Shown here one piece after another: positions 32,812 through 40,957 of a stretch of DNA of 62,342 nucleotides (its first letter is position 1; each line of letters opens with the position of its first letter). This DNA is from Streptomyces sp. JJ66 (lineage in GTDB: Bacteria; Actinomycetota; Actinomycetes; Streptomycetales; Streptomycetaceae), in NCBI RefSeq assembly GCF_019303495.1, contig NZ_JAEVFI010000019.1, positions 24,455 to 86,796 on the forward strand. Direction: 5' to 3'. The notes under the pieces were generated by a model. The model searched no databases. It worked only from the letters and a program-made list of their open reading frames with translations, and was not told the DNA's origin. Both the position numbers and the translations under genes were made by a program.

Positions 32812-33669
32812 GTGCCCGCACTATCCGAAGTCATCGCCGCGCTGGACGCCCTGTGGCCGCCCGCCACGGCCCAGGAGTGGGACGCGGTCGGCACCGTCTG
32901 CGGGGACCCGGACGCCGAGGTGTCCCGGGTCCTGGTGGCGGTCGATCCCGTGCGGGAGGTGGCGGACGAGGCCATCGCGCTCGGCGCCGACCTGCTGCTC
33001 ACCCACCACCCGCTCTACCTGCGCGGAACCACGACCGTTGGCGCCCACACCTTCAAGGGCCGCGTCGTGCACACACTGATCAAGCACGACATCGCGCTGC
33101 ACGTGGCGCACACCAACGCCGACGTGGCCGATCCCGGCGTCTCCGACGCGCTCGCCGGGGCGCTGGACCTGCGCGTCACCGGGCCGCTCGTCCCGGACGC
33201 CGACGACCCGCACGGCAGGCGGGGCCTGGGCCGCGTCTGCGAGCTGGCCGAGCCGCTGTCGCTGGCCGCGTTCGCGCAGTACGCCGCCGAGCGGCTGCCC
33301 GCCACCGCGCAGGGCGTCCGCGCCGCGGGCGACCCGGACGCCCTCATCCGCACGGTCGCGGTGTGCGGCGGCTCCGGGGACAGCCTGTTCACGCAGGTAC
33401 GCGCCACCGGCGTGGACGCCTACCTCACCGCCGACCTGCGCCACCACCCCGCCTCCGAGGCCGTCGAGCACGGGCCGCTGGCGCTGCTCGACGCCGCCCA
33501 CTGGGCCACCGAGTGGCCCTGGTGCGAGCAGGCCGCCGCGCAGCTCGACGCCGTCTCCGAACGGCACGGCTGGGGCCTGCGCACGCATGTCTCCCGCGCC
33601 GTCACCGACCCCTGGACCGCCCACGCGGCGTCCGGAGCCCACCCCGACCACTCAGGAGCCCCCAACTGA
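32812..33669 (+). CDS. Nif3-like dinuclear metal-centre hexameric protein (DUF34)
   Basis: Protein of 285 aa. LLLTHHPLYLRG carries the two adjacent metal His, HVAHTNADVAD is the second motif, and the C-terminal LLDAAHWATEWP provides the final His and Glu ligands. The family forms toroidal hexamers with two metals per subunit; a GTP cyclohydrolase-like or metal-insertase role has been proposed but is not settled. Cytosolic. GTG start at 32812. It overlaps the next gene by 4 nt (CTGA) and heads a three-gene operon with the zinc-ribbon protein and RNase H/phosphatase. Confidence 0.92.
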   Translation: MPALSEVIAALDALWPPATAQEWDAVGTVCGDPDAEVSRVLVAVDPVREVADEAIALGADLLLTHHPLYLRGTTTVGAHTFKGRVVHTLIKHDIALHVAHTNADVADPGVSDALAGALDLRVTGPLVPDADDPHGRRGLGRVCELAEPLSLAAFAQYAAERLPATAQGVRAAGDPDALIRTVAVCGGSGDSLFTQVRATGVDAYLTADLRHHPASEAVEHGPLALLDAAHWATEWPWCEQAAAQLDAVSERHGWGLRTHVSRAVTDPWTAHAASGAHPDHSGAPN

Positions 33670-34409
33670 ACGCCGCGCCCGCCGACCAGATCCGCCTGCT
33701 CGACCTCCAGGCCCTGGACCTGAAGCTCACCCAGCTCGCCCACCGCCGGGAGAACCTGCCCGAGCACGCCGAGGTGCGCACCCGGGAAGAAGAGCTGACG
33801 CAGCTGCGCGACCTGCTGGTAGCCGCGCAGACCGAGGAGGGCGACACCTCCCGCGAGCAGACCAAGGCCGAGCAGGACGTGGACCAGGTGCGCAAGCGCG
33901 CCACGCGCAACCAGGAACGCCTGGACTCCGGCATGGTCACCAACCCCAAGGACCTGGAGAGTTTGCAGAGCGAACTCGCCTCCCTGGGCCGCCGCCAGTC
34001 CACGCTGGAGGACGTGGTGCTGGAGATCATGGAGCGCAACGAGGCCGCCACCGCGCGCGTCGCCGAGCTGACCGAGCGGGTAGCGGCGGTGCGGGCCAGG
34101 GCCGAGGACGCGCAGGCGCGGCGCGCGGCGGCCACCGAGGAGATCGACGCGGAGGCCGACGGCATCCGCAAGGAACGCGAAGTGGTGGCCGCCTCCGTCC
34201 CGGACGACCTGCTGAAGCTGTACGACAAGCTGCGCGAGCAGCACGGCGGCGTGGGCGCGGCCAAGCTGTACCAGCGCCGCTGCGAGGGCTGCCGCCTGGA
34301 GCTGAACATCACCGAGCTGAACGAGGTGCGCGACGCGGCGCCGGAGACGGTGGTGCGGTGCGAGAACTGCCGCCGCATCCTGGTCCGCACGCCCGAGTCG
34401 GGGCTGTGA
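33666..34409 (+). CDS. C4 zinc-ribbon coiled-coil protein (CT398-like), probable CTG start
   Basis: Protein of 247 aa: residues ~10-190 form a long antiparallel coiled coil (DLKLTQLAHRRENLPEHAEV, TRNQERLDSGMVTNPKDLE, LESLQSELASLGRRQ), then a zinc ribbon CEGCRLELN...CENCRRIL with two CxxC pairs. Family members are conserved next to Nif3 and RNase H in actinobacteria; a nucleic-acid role is suspected. No ATG, GTG or TTG lies near the conserved N-terminus (NAAPADQIRLLDLQ); the only initiator-like codon is CTG at 33666, 8 nt after CAGGAG, overlapping the Nif3 stop as CTGA. I therefore call a CTG start. Confidence 0.87.
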   Translation: MNAAPADQIRLLDLQALDLKLTQLAHRRENLPEHAEVRTREEELTQLRDLLVAAQTEEGDTSREQTKAEQDVDQVRKRATRNQERLDSGMVTNPKDLESLQSELASLGRRQSTLEDVVLEIMERNEAATARVAELTERVAAVRARAEDAQARRAAATEEIDAEADGIRKEREVVAASVPDDLLKLYDKLREQHGGVGAAKLYQRRCEGCRLELNITELNEVRDAAPETVVRCENCRRILVRTPESGL

Positions 34410-35563
34410 CGCGGGCGATGGCACGGCGTTTGCTCATCGAGGCCGACGGCGGCTCGCGCGGCAACCCGGGCCCGGCGGGCTACGGCGCGGTGGTCAAGGA
34501 CGCGGACTCCGGTGCGGTGCTCGCGGAGACCGCCGAGTTCATCGGCACCGCCACGAACAACGTGGCCGAGTACCGCGGGCTGATCGCCGGTCTGCGGGCC
34601 GCGCGCGAGCTGGACCCGGGTGCGCGCGTCGAGGTGCGGATGGACTCCAAGCTCGTCGTCGAGCAGATGTCCGGGCGCTGGAAGATCAAGCACCCGGGCA
34701 TGCGTCCGCTCGCCGCCGAGGCGCGTGAGCTGTTCCCCGCCGACGCGGTGTCCTACACCTGGATTCCGCGCGCGCAGAACGCCCACGCGGACCGGCTGGC
34801 CAACGAGGCGATGGACGCGGGCAAGCGGGGTGAGCGGTGGCGCCCGTCCGGGGTGCCCGACCCGGCCGCCGCGCCTTCCCGGGAGGACGTCGGCGAGAGT
34901 GCGCCCGCCGCGCCGCCGCCCGGCTGGTCCGCCGACCTCGGCACGCCGACGACGTTCGTGCTGCTGCGGCACGGCGAGACAGCGCTGACGCCGCAGAAAC
35001 GGTTCTCAGGGAGCGGCGGCAGCGACCCGGAGCTGTCACAGGCCGGACGCCGCCAGGCCGACGCGGCGGCCGCCGCGCTCGCCGCACGCGGCACCGTGCA
35101 GGCGGTGGTCAGCTCCCCGCTGCGCCGCTGCCAGCAGACGGCCACCGCCGTCGCCGACCGTCTGGGCCTGGACGTCCGCACCGACGAGGGCCTGCGCGAG
35201 ACCGACTTCGGCGCCTGGGAGGGGCTGACGTTCGCCGAGGTCCGCGAGCGGTACCCCGGCGATCTGGACGCCTGGCTCGCCTCCGGGACGGCGGCCCCGA
35301 GCGGGGGCGGCGAGTCCTTCGCCGAGGTCACCCGCCGCGTCGCCCTGTCCCGCGACAAGCTGCTCGCGCGGTACGCGGGCCGCACGGTGCTGCTCGTCAC
35401 CCACGTCACGCCGGTGAAGACGCTGGCCCGGCTGGCGCTGGGCGCGCCCCCGGAATCGCTGTTCCGCATGGAACTGTCGGCCGCGTCGCTGTCCGTCATC
35501 GCCTACTACGCCGACGGCAACGCCTCCCTGCGCCTGCTGAACGACACGGCGCACCTGCGGTAG
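34406..35563 (+). CDS. Bifunctional RNase H / acid phosphatase
   Basis: Protein of 385 aa. The N-terminal RNase HI-like domain (about 5-140) has the acidic residues in IEADGGSRGNPGPAGYGAV, NNVAEYRGLI, RMDSKLVVEQMSGRWKIKH and NAHADRLANEAMD. A disordered linker follows, then a histidine-phosphatase domain (about 185-385) with VLLRHGET (catalytic RHG), SPLRRCQQTA and LLVTHVTPVK. In mycobacteria and Streptomyces the same fusion degrades RNA in RNA-DNA hybrids and has a CobC-like phosphatase activity. The GTG at 34406 overlaps the previous stop (GTGA); an ATG at 34418 is an alternative start. Confidence 0.92.
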   Translation: MTRAMARRLLIEADGGSRGNPGPAGYGAVVKDADSGAVLAETAEFIGTATNNVAEYRGLIAGLRAARELDPGARVEVRMDSKLVVEQMSGRWKIKHPGMRPLAAEARELFPADAVSYTWIPRAQNAHADRLANEAMDAGKRGERWRPSGVPDPAAAPSREDVGESAPAAPPPGWSADLGTPTTFVLLRHGETALTPQKRFSGSGGSDPELSQAGRRQADAAAAALAARGTVQAVVSSPLRRCQQTATAVADRLGLDVRTDEGLRETDFGAWEGLTFAEVRERYPGDLDAWLASGTAAPSGGGESFAEVTRRVALSRDKLLARYAGRTVLLVTHVTPVKTLARLALGAPPESLFRMELSAASLSVIAYYADGNASLRLLNDTAHLR

Positions 35564-35595
35564 GGATACGGGGCGCTGCGGAGACCGGGGTGGTT

Positions 35596-35651
35596 CCGGT
35601 GGCTGGGGCGCGCCGGTGGTCCGCGGACCACCGGCGCGCCCCAGCCACCGG
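35596..35651. terminator. Perfect 56-bp palindrome between convergent genes
   Basis: Bases 35596-35623 are the exact reverse complement of 35624-35651: two 28-bp arms with no spacer, centred on CCGCGG. Outer bases GAGAC (35581-35585) and GTCTC (35654-35658) extend it after mismatches. It lies between the convergent RNase H/phosphatase and Crp genes, 32 bp and 18 bp from their stops. Most likely a bidirectional terminator, but unusually long and perfect. Confidence 0.85.
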
Positions 35652-35669
35652 TCGTCTCGGCGGACGGGA

Positions 35670-36383
35670 TCAGGGTTCACCGGCGGCTTCGGCCAGACCC
35701 TCCTGGTCCAGCACGGTGATCCGGCCCCGGGCCAGCTTGACCAGGCCGCGCCGGGCGTAGTCGTGCAGGACCTTCGTCGTCGTCTCCCGCGAGGTGCCCG
35801 CCAGGGCGGCCAGCTGCTCGTGCGTGAGGGAGAGCTGCGGGTGCCGGCCGGACAGCAGCGACCGGGCCGGCCGGGACTGTCCCGCCAGGGTGACGAGTGT
35901 GGTGGCGATGCGCTGCGGCACGGTCTTGAACACGCTGTCGGACAGGCGCTGTTCCAGTTCGCTGAGCCGCGTGCCCAGGATTTCCGCGATCCGCGCGGCG
36001 ATCCGGGCGTCGGAGAGCAGGTAGCGCTGGACGTCGGCCCGGCTCATGACGCAGACGGTCACGTCCTCCAGCGCCTCCGCGAAGTTGTCGTACAGGCGCT
36101 GGCCGATCAGCACCATCTCACCGAAGATCGTGCCGGGGCTGATGACGGCGGTGGTCAGCGCGCGCCCGTCGGCCGACACGCGGAACAGACGCACCCGCCC
36201 GCGTTTGAGGATGAACAGCACCTCGCTCGGCTGCTGCGGCGTGTGCAGCAACTCGCCCGCCCCGTAGGACTTCATCGGAGCGGCCCGCTCCATCTCGGCC
36301 ATCTCGTGGTCGGCCAGGTCACGGAAGATGTCCACCTCGGACATGCACCGCATGCGGTCGGCGTCGTCGGCTGGCTCGGTCAC
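35670..36383 (-). CDS. Crp/Fnr-family transcriptional regulator
   Basis: Protein of 237 aa. Cyclic-nucleotide-binding-like jelly roll (~15-130): FRDLADHEMAEMERAAP, GELLHTPQQPSEVLFILKRGRVRLFRVS and GTIFGEMVLIGQ. Dimer helix (~130-155), then a winged HTH with LTHEQLAALAGTSRETTTKVLHDYARRG. The recognition helix keeps Ser-Arg-Glu-Thr, the residues with which E. coli CRP reads TGTGA half-sites. No Cys cluster for Fnr iron-sulfur is seen. The GTG at 36383 follows GAGGAG by ~9 nt. It lies beside the radical-SAM operon, whose promoter and the neighbouring redoxin promoter both carry TGTGA-N6-TCACA-like sites; I infer it activates them. Confidence 0.9.
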   Translation of the reverse strand: MTEPADDADRMRCMSEVDIFRDLADHEMAEMERAAPMKSYGAGELLHTPQQPSEVLFILKRGRVRLFRVSADGRALTTAVISPGTIFGEMVLIGQRLYDNFAEALEDVTVCVMSRADVQRYLLSDARIAARIAEILGTRLSELEQRLSDSVFKTVPQRIATTLVTLAGQSRPARSLLSGRHPQLSLTHEQLAALAGTSRETTTKVLHDYARRGLVKLARGRITVLDQEGLAEAAGEP

Positions 36384-36484
36384 CCGGCTGGTCTCCTCGC
36401 GTCGTCCCGGCGCCCACGGCGGTGGGCCGCAGGGGGCGACGTCCGCCACCCCGGCCAGACAGTACCGTCCGCGCCCGGTGTCGT

Positions 36485-37360
36485 TCATGGCATCTTCTCG
36501 GCCTGATCGGTCGTCTTCCCGGTGGTCTCGTCCCTCCCGGTGGTCTCACGGGCCCCGGCTGTCCCGCCCGCCCCGGACTTCTCGGCGACGAGCAGGGCGT
36601 ACCCGAGAGTGCCCTCGGCCACGGCCGCACGGGCCGCCGCCAGGACGGGGCGAGCGGCGCCGGGGTCCGCCCCGGCCGCCGCGAGCTTGTCCGGCGCCGT
36701 CATGGCGAGCAGCTTCAGCCGGGCGTCGATCTGGTCGATCATGCGGACCATCGCCTCGTCGTGCCGTTCGGTGCGCACGGTGCGCAGACCCGCGTCCGCC
36801 AGCACCCGGCCGTACTCGGCCAGCGGGCGGGCGTCGGCGACGCAGGCGATGCGGGCCGCCAGGCCGGTCAGCTCGGCGGGCAGCCGGGCCGGGTCGGCGG
36901 TCACGTCGGTCAGGCCCACCCGCCCGCCGGGACGCAGCACCCGGGCGAACTCCGCCGCCGCCCGCGCCTTGTCCGGGAAGGTACACAGCGCGCACTCGCA
37001 GACCACCGCGTCGAAACCGCCGGCGGGGTAGGGCAGCTGCTCGGCGTCGCCGGTGGTGAACCGGGTCCGGTCGGCCAGCCCGGCCGCCCGCGCCGCGCCC
37101 TGGGCGAGCGCGGTGTGCGCCGGGGCGTAGTCCACGCCGTCCACGTGCACCCCGTGCGTCCTGGCCAGCAGCAGCGCCGTCGTGCCCCGGCCCGAGGCGA
37201 CGTCGAGCACGCGCTGCCCCGCGCGCAGGCCGAGCGCGTCGGCCAGGCGGCGGGTGAGCGCGGTGCCGCCGGGGTGGTAGGACTCGCCGAGCAGCAGGGA
37301 TACGACGTCCTGCGCGTAGGCGTCGGCGCAGCAGGACTTGATCTCCTCCGGTGTCGTCAT
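36485..37360 (-). CDS. SAM-dependent methyltransferase, ArsM-like Cys pattern
   Basis: Protein of 291 aa. Motif I is VLDVASGRGTTALLLA, followed by VDGVDYAPAH, FDAVVCECALCTFPDKARAA and LRPGGRVGLTDVTAD. Cys residues at the N-terminus (SCCADAYA), in CECALC and in RIACVADA sit where arsenite methyltransferases have their arsenic-binding Cys, so a soft-element or thiol-linked substrate is possible; this is inference. Residues ~265-291 form a Gly/Thr-rich charged tail. The ATG at 37360 overlaps the radical SAM stop (ATGA), so it is the last gene of the MauE-rSAM-MT operon. Confidence 0.83.
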   Translation of the reverse strand: MTTPEEIKSCCADAYAQDVVSLLLGESYHPGGTALTRRLADALGLRAGQRVLDVASGRGTTALLLARTHGVHVDGVDYAPAHTALAQGAARAAGLADRTRFTTGDAEQLPYPAGGFDAVVCECALCTFPDKARAAAEFARVLRPGGRVGLTDVTADPARLPAELTGLAARIACVADARPLAEYGRVLADAGLRTVRTERHDEAMVRMIDQIDARLKLLAMTAPDKLAAAGADPGAARPVLAAARAAVAEGTLGYALLVAEKSGAGGTAGARETTGRDETTGKTTDQAEKMP

Positions 37361-38985
37361 CCGCGCTCCCCGGGAGTCTGCCCGGCGGTGCCGCCGGGAT
37401 CGGCCGCCACGGTCTTCGAACCGTACGGGGTGCTCGTGAGCCGGTCCGCCAGCGGCAGCGCGTTCGGCACCACGTCCGCCACCGCCACGCCGGACATCTT
37501 CGCCCGCACCTCCTCGCGGTAGCCGACGGAGTTGTAGGCGCAGAACGGGATGAGGCGTCCGTCCGGGGTGATCTCCTCCACGCAGCACTTCATCAGCTGC
37601 TTGACGTTGAGCGTGTAGGGGTCCTGGAAGTCCTGCACGACGACCATGAACGCCTTCTCCCCGAGGTCTTTGACCGCCTCCGGCAGGTCGATGCCGCACG
37701 AGTCGGCGCAGTCCAGCGCCTCGGCCGTGGCCCGCAGCTGCTCCTCGGTGGTGGCCGTGCCCATGAACGCCGACGCCGACCACAGCTTCTCCAGCGCCGC
37801 CCGGATGCCCGCGTCGGGCATGACCCGGTTGGAGACGTAGTCGAGGTAGTCCTCCACCTGGAGCAGGCGGGGGATGGGCACCACGTTGCGGTGGCCCGGC
37901 TCCCCGTCCACCAGCAGGTAGGTGATGGAACGGCAGGTGGGGAAGCAGCAGGGGACGGGGAAGAAGTCGCCGGGCTGGAACCAGTCGGGCAGCTGCGCGT
38001 TGATGAGCTTGATGACGTCGGGATTGGTGAGCCGGTTCAGCGGATCGAACGGGACGTGCCGTCCGGAGTGGGTGACCGGCTGGACGGCGACGGAGCGCAC
38101 GGCGGGGTGATCGACGCCGAACTCGATGATCGCGCCCAGCTCGTGTTCGTTGAGCCCGCGTTCCACGGCGGCGACGAGGGTGACGGTCAGCCCGGCCTCG
38201 GCGCAGTGGTCCAGCGCCTTCCGCTTGAACGTGCGCAGGTCGCGCCCCCGGATCTCGCGGTGGGTGCGCTCGTCGAAACCGTCGAACTGGAGGTAGACGT
38301 TGACCGACTTGCCCGGCACCTGGTTCCGCTTGCCCAGCTCGGCGACGAAGTTCCGGTCCGTCGCGAGCCGGATGCCGTTCGTATTGAGGTTGACGTTGCG
38401 GATGGGCCGGTCCTGGGCGAGGTCGATGAAGTCCAGGATGTGCTTGTGGATGGTGGGCTCGCCGCCGGAGAACATCACCACCTCCGGCTCACCCTCACTC
38501 TCCACGAACACGTCGAGCATGCGCGCGCACTGCTCGTGGGTGATCGAATAACTGTCCCCATGGTGTCCCGAGTCCGCGAAACAGATCGGGCAGTCCAGGT
38601 TGCAGCCGGTGTTGACCTCGATGATGCCCAGGCAGGCGTGCTGCTTGTGCTCCGGGCACAGCCCGCAGTCGGTCGGGCAGCCGTCCTTGACCTCCGTCTG
38701 GAACGTCAGCGGGATCGTGCCCGGCTTGTTGAACCGTGCCGAGGACAGGTACTCCTCGGCGTCGCCGTACACCAGCGCCTCGAACCAGCCGTGCTCGCGG
38801 CAGCGCTTGCGCAGGTACACCTTCTCGTCGCGGATGTTGACCTGGGCGTCCACCGGCGTCTTGCACACCGGGCAGATGGACTTGGTGAACTCGACGAACA
38901 CCTCGTCGCGGTCCTGCTTGCGCGGGGCGGCCCCGGCGGCGGGTTCGCGGGCGTCGGTCACGGCTTCCTCGCGGGCGTCGGTCAC
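37357..38985 (-). CDS. Radical SAM enzyme, Tes/MJ0619-like
   Basis: Protein of 542 aa, rich in Cys. N-terminal treble-clef-like zinc site (SICPVCKTPVD...KRCREHGW), then DGCPTDCGLCPEHKQHACLG and TGCNLDCPICFADSG, the latter holding the CX3CX2C radical SAM cluster. VVMFSGGEPTIH is the SAM-binding GGE motif. Later Cys clusters (FPVPCCFPTCRS, DCADSCGID, KCCVEEITPDGRLIPFC) suggest auxiliary iron-sulfur clusters. This arrangement matches the group containing tetraether lipid synthase (Tes) and MJ0619 pterin methylase. Substrate unknown. The start lies in a duplicated 24-bp unit: GTG at 38985 (GTGA overlap with the MauE gene, chosen) or GTG at 38961. Confidence 0.88.
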   Translation of the reverse strand: MTDAREEAVTDAREPAAGAAPRKQDRDEVFVEFTKSICPVCKTPVDAQVNIRDEKVYLRKRCREHGWFEALVYGDAEEYLSSARFNKPGTIPLTFQTEVKDGCPTDCGLCPEHKQHACLGIIEVNTGCNLDCPICFADSGHHGDSYSITHEQCARMLDVFVESEGEPEVVMFSGGEPTIHKHILDFIDLAQDRPIRNVNLNTNGIRLATDRNFVAELGKRNQVPGKSVNVYLQFDGFDERTHREIRGRDLRTFKRKALDHCAEAGLTVTLVAAVERGLNEHELGAIIEFGVDHPAVRSVAVQPVTHSGRHVPFDPLNRLTNPDVIKLINAQLPDWFQPGDFFPVPCCFPTCRSITYLLVDGEPGHRNVVPIPRLLQVEDYLDYVSNRVMPDAGIRAALEKLWSASAFMGTATTEEQLRATAEALDCADSCGIDLPEAVKDLGEKAFMVVVQDFQDPYTLNVKQLMKCCVEEITPDGRLIPFCAYNSVGYREEVRAKMSGVAVADVVPNALPLADRLTSTPYGSKTVAADPGGTAGQTPGERG

Positions 38986-39545
38986 GGCTGCTCCACTTTC
39001 TGGGCGTCGTCGGGGTTCTCGGCGTGCTCGGCGTGCTCTGCGTTCTCTGCGTTCTCTGTGCTCTCGGCGCTCTCTGCGTGTGGCGTGTTCTTCGCGCGCT
39101 CCGGGTGCGGCTTTTGGCCGGGGTGCGGCGTCTCGCCCGTGGGCCGCACCGCACGCCCGCCGCGCAGCAGCAGGGCGGCGTACACCAGCAGCAGCCCGTC
39201 CTGCACCAGCACCGGCCAGCCCAGAGACTGCGTCAGGTAGGTGCCGAAGCAGCCGCAGTTCTCCACCGTCAGTCCCCGGGCGAAGCCCTGGACGGCGAGC
39301 CCCGCCCACATCAGGGACACCGCTGTGTACACCCACACCGGGGCGCGGTCGCGGGAGCGGGGCCGGGCCAGGAACCACAGGCCGCACACCAGCTCTCCCG
39401 CCACCAGCGCGACCGCGAGCGCGGTCGCTCCCGCGCCGCTCACCACCTGGTAGCCGGCCACGATCTCCGGCATCTGATCCCAGGAGGCGAGCTGGCCGAC
39501 CGCCATCGCCGTGAACACCGCTCCGAGCACCAAGCGCAACACCAT
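38982..39545 (-). CDS. MauE/DoxX-family redox-associated membrane protein
   Basis: Protein of 187 aa with four membrane helices in residues ~1-135 and the CGCFG motif (ENCGCFGTYLTQSLGW) typical of MauE-like proteins, which are thought to pass disulfide or reducing equivalents in the membrane, often with thioredoxin-like partners. The last ~50 residues are a cytosolic acidic repeat (AESAESTENAENAEHAEHAE) encoded by low-complexity DNA. First gene of the operon with radical SAM and methyltransferase. A -10 box (TAGGCT) ends 8 nt before the ATG, so the mRNA is probably leaderless, and a CRP-type site is centred about 42 bp upstream of the start codon. Confidence 0.84.
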   Translation of the reverse strand: MVLRLVLGAVFTAMAVGQLASWDQMPEIVAGYQVVSGAGATALAVALVAGELVCGLWFLARPRSRDRAPVWVYTAVSLMWAGLAVQGFARGLTVENCGCFGTYLTQSLGWPVLVQDGLLLVYAALLLRGGRAVRPTGETPHPGQKPHPERAKNTPHAESAESTENAENAEHAEHAENPDDAQKVEQP

Positions 39546-39552
39546 GCCCGGC

Positions 39553-39595
39553 AGCCTAGGAGCGCGGACGGCCGCGCTATGTGAGCGCGCTTACG
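39553..39595 (-). promoter_or_regulatory. CRP-type activator site and promoter for the MauE-rSAM-MT operon
   Basis: Plus-strand 39580-39595 reads TGTGAGCGCGCTTACG, a TGTGA-N6-TCACA-like palindrome. On the minus strand the -10 box TAGGCT is complement of 39553-39558, with a predicted start at the ATG (39545). The palindrome centre lies about 42 bp upstream, the class II CRP position that overlaps -35. There is no good -35 hexamer, as expected for an activator-dependent promoter. Confidence 0.7.
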
Positions 39596-39638
39596 AAACC
39601 CCGCTTCTGGCCCCGCCGGTTTCCCGGTGGCGGCCCGG

Positions 39639-40922
39639 TCAGCGCCGCAGCCACCGGCGCAGCCCCAGCAGCGGCCCGGTGACGCGGCTCGCACGCAGGT
39701 CCGCGTACACCTGAGTGAGCGCCGCCTGCCAGGGACCGTCCGCGTACGTCGGGTACGGGTGGACGGTGCGGGCGTACCGGGCGGGCGTCCAGCCCAGCCG
39801 TACGGCGGTGGCCAGGTGGGCGATCGTCTCCCCGGCCCGGGGCGCGACCACGGTGGCGCCGACGACGCGGCCGCGCCGGTCCAGCGTCAGGGAGGTGTAG
39901 CCGTCCGTCCGGTCCTCCGCGATGGCGCGGTCCACCTCGTCGTGCGCCAGGACACGCTGGCGCGCTCCCGCCGAGGTGCCGACGGCGGCGACCTCGGGGT
40001 CGGTGAACGTCACCCGGGGTACGGCGGTGTACTCCACCGGGCGGCGCACGCCGAGCAGGGCGTGTACCACGGCCGAGGCCGCCTGCACCCCGGCCAGGTG
40101 GGTGAACGCCGAGCGGCCGGTCACGTCCCCGGCGGCGTAGACGCGCCGATTGCTGGTCCGCAGCCGCCCATCCACCCGTACCTGACCGCGCTCGCCGGTG
40201 GACACGTGGGCGGCGGCCAGCCCCAGCCCGCCGGTCGCCGCGCGCCGCCCGGTGGCGTCCAGCAGCCGCTCCCCGTCCCGGGGCCGCGCCTCCCGCCCGG
40301 TGACCACGCGTACCCCGTCGGCTTCCAGCGCCGCCCGCACCAGCTCACCGGCGCGCGGCTCCTCCCCGGGCAGCAGACGTGCGCCCAGTTCGGCGAGGGT
40401 GACCCGGGCCCCGAGCCGGGCCAGGGCCTGCGCGAGTTCGCAGCCCACGGGGCCGCCGCCGCGCACGAACACCCGCTTGGGCAGGGCGTCCACCTCCCAC
40501 AGCGTGTCGCTGTTCAGCTCGCCCGCGCCGTGCCCGGCGGCGGGAGCCGACCCGGTGGCGAGCAGCGCGTACCGAAAGCGCACCCGGCGGTCCCCGGCGG
40601 ACAGGGTGCGCGGACCGGTGAACGTCGCCGCGCCCCAGGCCACCTCGACGCCCTCCCGCGCCAGCGCTTCGGCGGAGTCCTGCGGCTCCACCGCCCGCCT
40701 GGCCCGCCGGACCGCCGCCATCGCCTCGGGGAAGGTGGCGCCGCGTGCCGCCGCGTGCAGCAGGGCCTTGCTCGGCACGCAGCCGCGCCACAGACAGTCG
40801 CCCCCCAGCCGGTCCCGTTCCACCAGCAGCGTGCGTGCCCCCAGCCGGGCAGCCGTCCGGGCCCCGGTGAGCCCGGCGCTGCCGCCTCCGATGACCACCA
40901 GGTCGTATGCGTCGCGTTCCAT
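39639..40922 (-). CDS. FAD-dependent pyridine-nucleotide disulfide reductase (mercuric reductase/LPD type)
   Basis: Protein of 427 aa. FAD motif LVVIGGGSAGLTGARTAARLG, redox-active GGDCLWRGCVPSKALL with the CxxxxC pair, NAD(P)H-binding VFVRGGGPVGCELAQAL, second FAD motif RRVYAAGDVTGRSAFTHLA and the dimerisation domain with HPYPTYAD, which holds the His-Pro used to protonate the thiol. No C-terminal Cys pair, so it is not a true mercuric reductase. It probably moves electrons from NAD(P)H to a disulfide partner in the cytosol. ATG at 40922, chosen because the FAD motif starts five residues later. Divergent from the redoxin gene; the CRP-type site at 40958-40973 lies between. Confidence 0.88.
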   Translation of the reverse strand: MERDAYDLVVIGGGSAGLTGARTAARLGARTLLVERDRLGGDCLWRGCVPSKALLHAAARGATFPEAMAAVRRARRAVEPQDSAEALAREGVEVAWGAATFTGPRTLSAGDRRVRFRYALLATGSAPAAGHGAGELNSDTLWEVDALPKRVFVRGGGPVGCELAQALARLGARVTLAELGARLLPGEEPRAGELVRAALEADGVRVVTGREARPRDGERLLDATGRRAATGGLGLAAAHVSTGERGQVRVDGRLRTSNRRVYAAGDVTGRSAFTHLAGVQAASAVVHALLGVRRPVEYTAVPRVTFTDPEVAAVGTSAGARQRVLAHDEVDRAIAEDRTDGYTSLTLDRRGRVVGATVVAPRAGETIAHLATAVRLGWTPARYARTVHPYPTYADGPWQAALTQVYADLRASRVTGPLLGLRRWLRR

Positions 40923-40957
40923 GCGCGGAACGCTACGGACCGGGCGGACGGCGCCAA

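Noticed and set aside
39639..40922. Mercuric reductase
   Set aside because: The active-site CxxxxC is present but the C-terminal Cys pair and any mer genes are absent, so only the general disulfide-reductase family is claimed.
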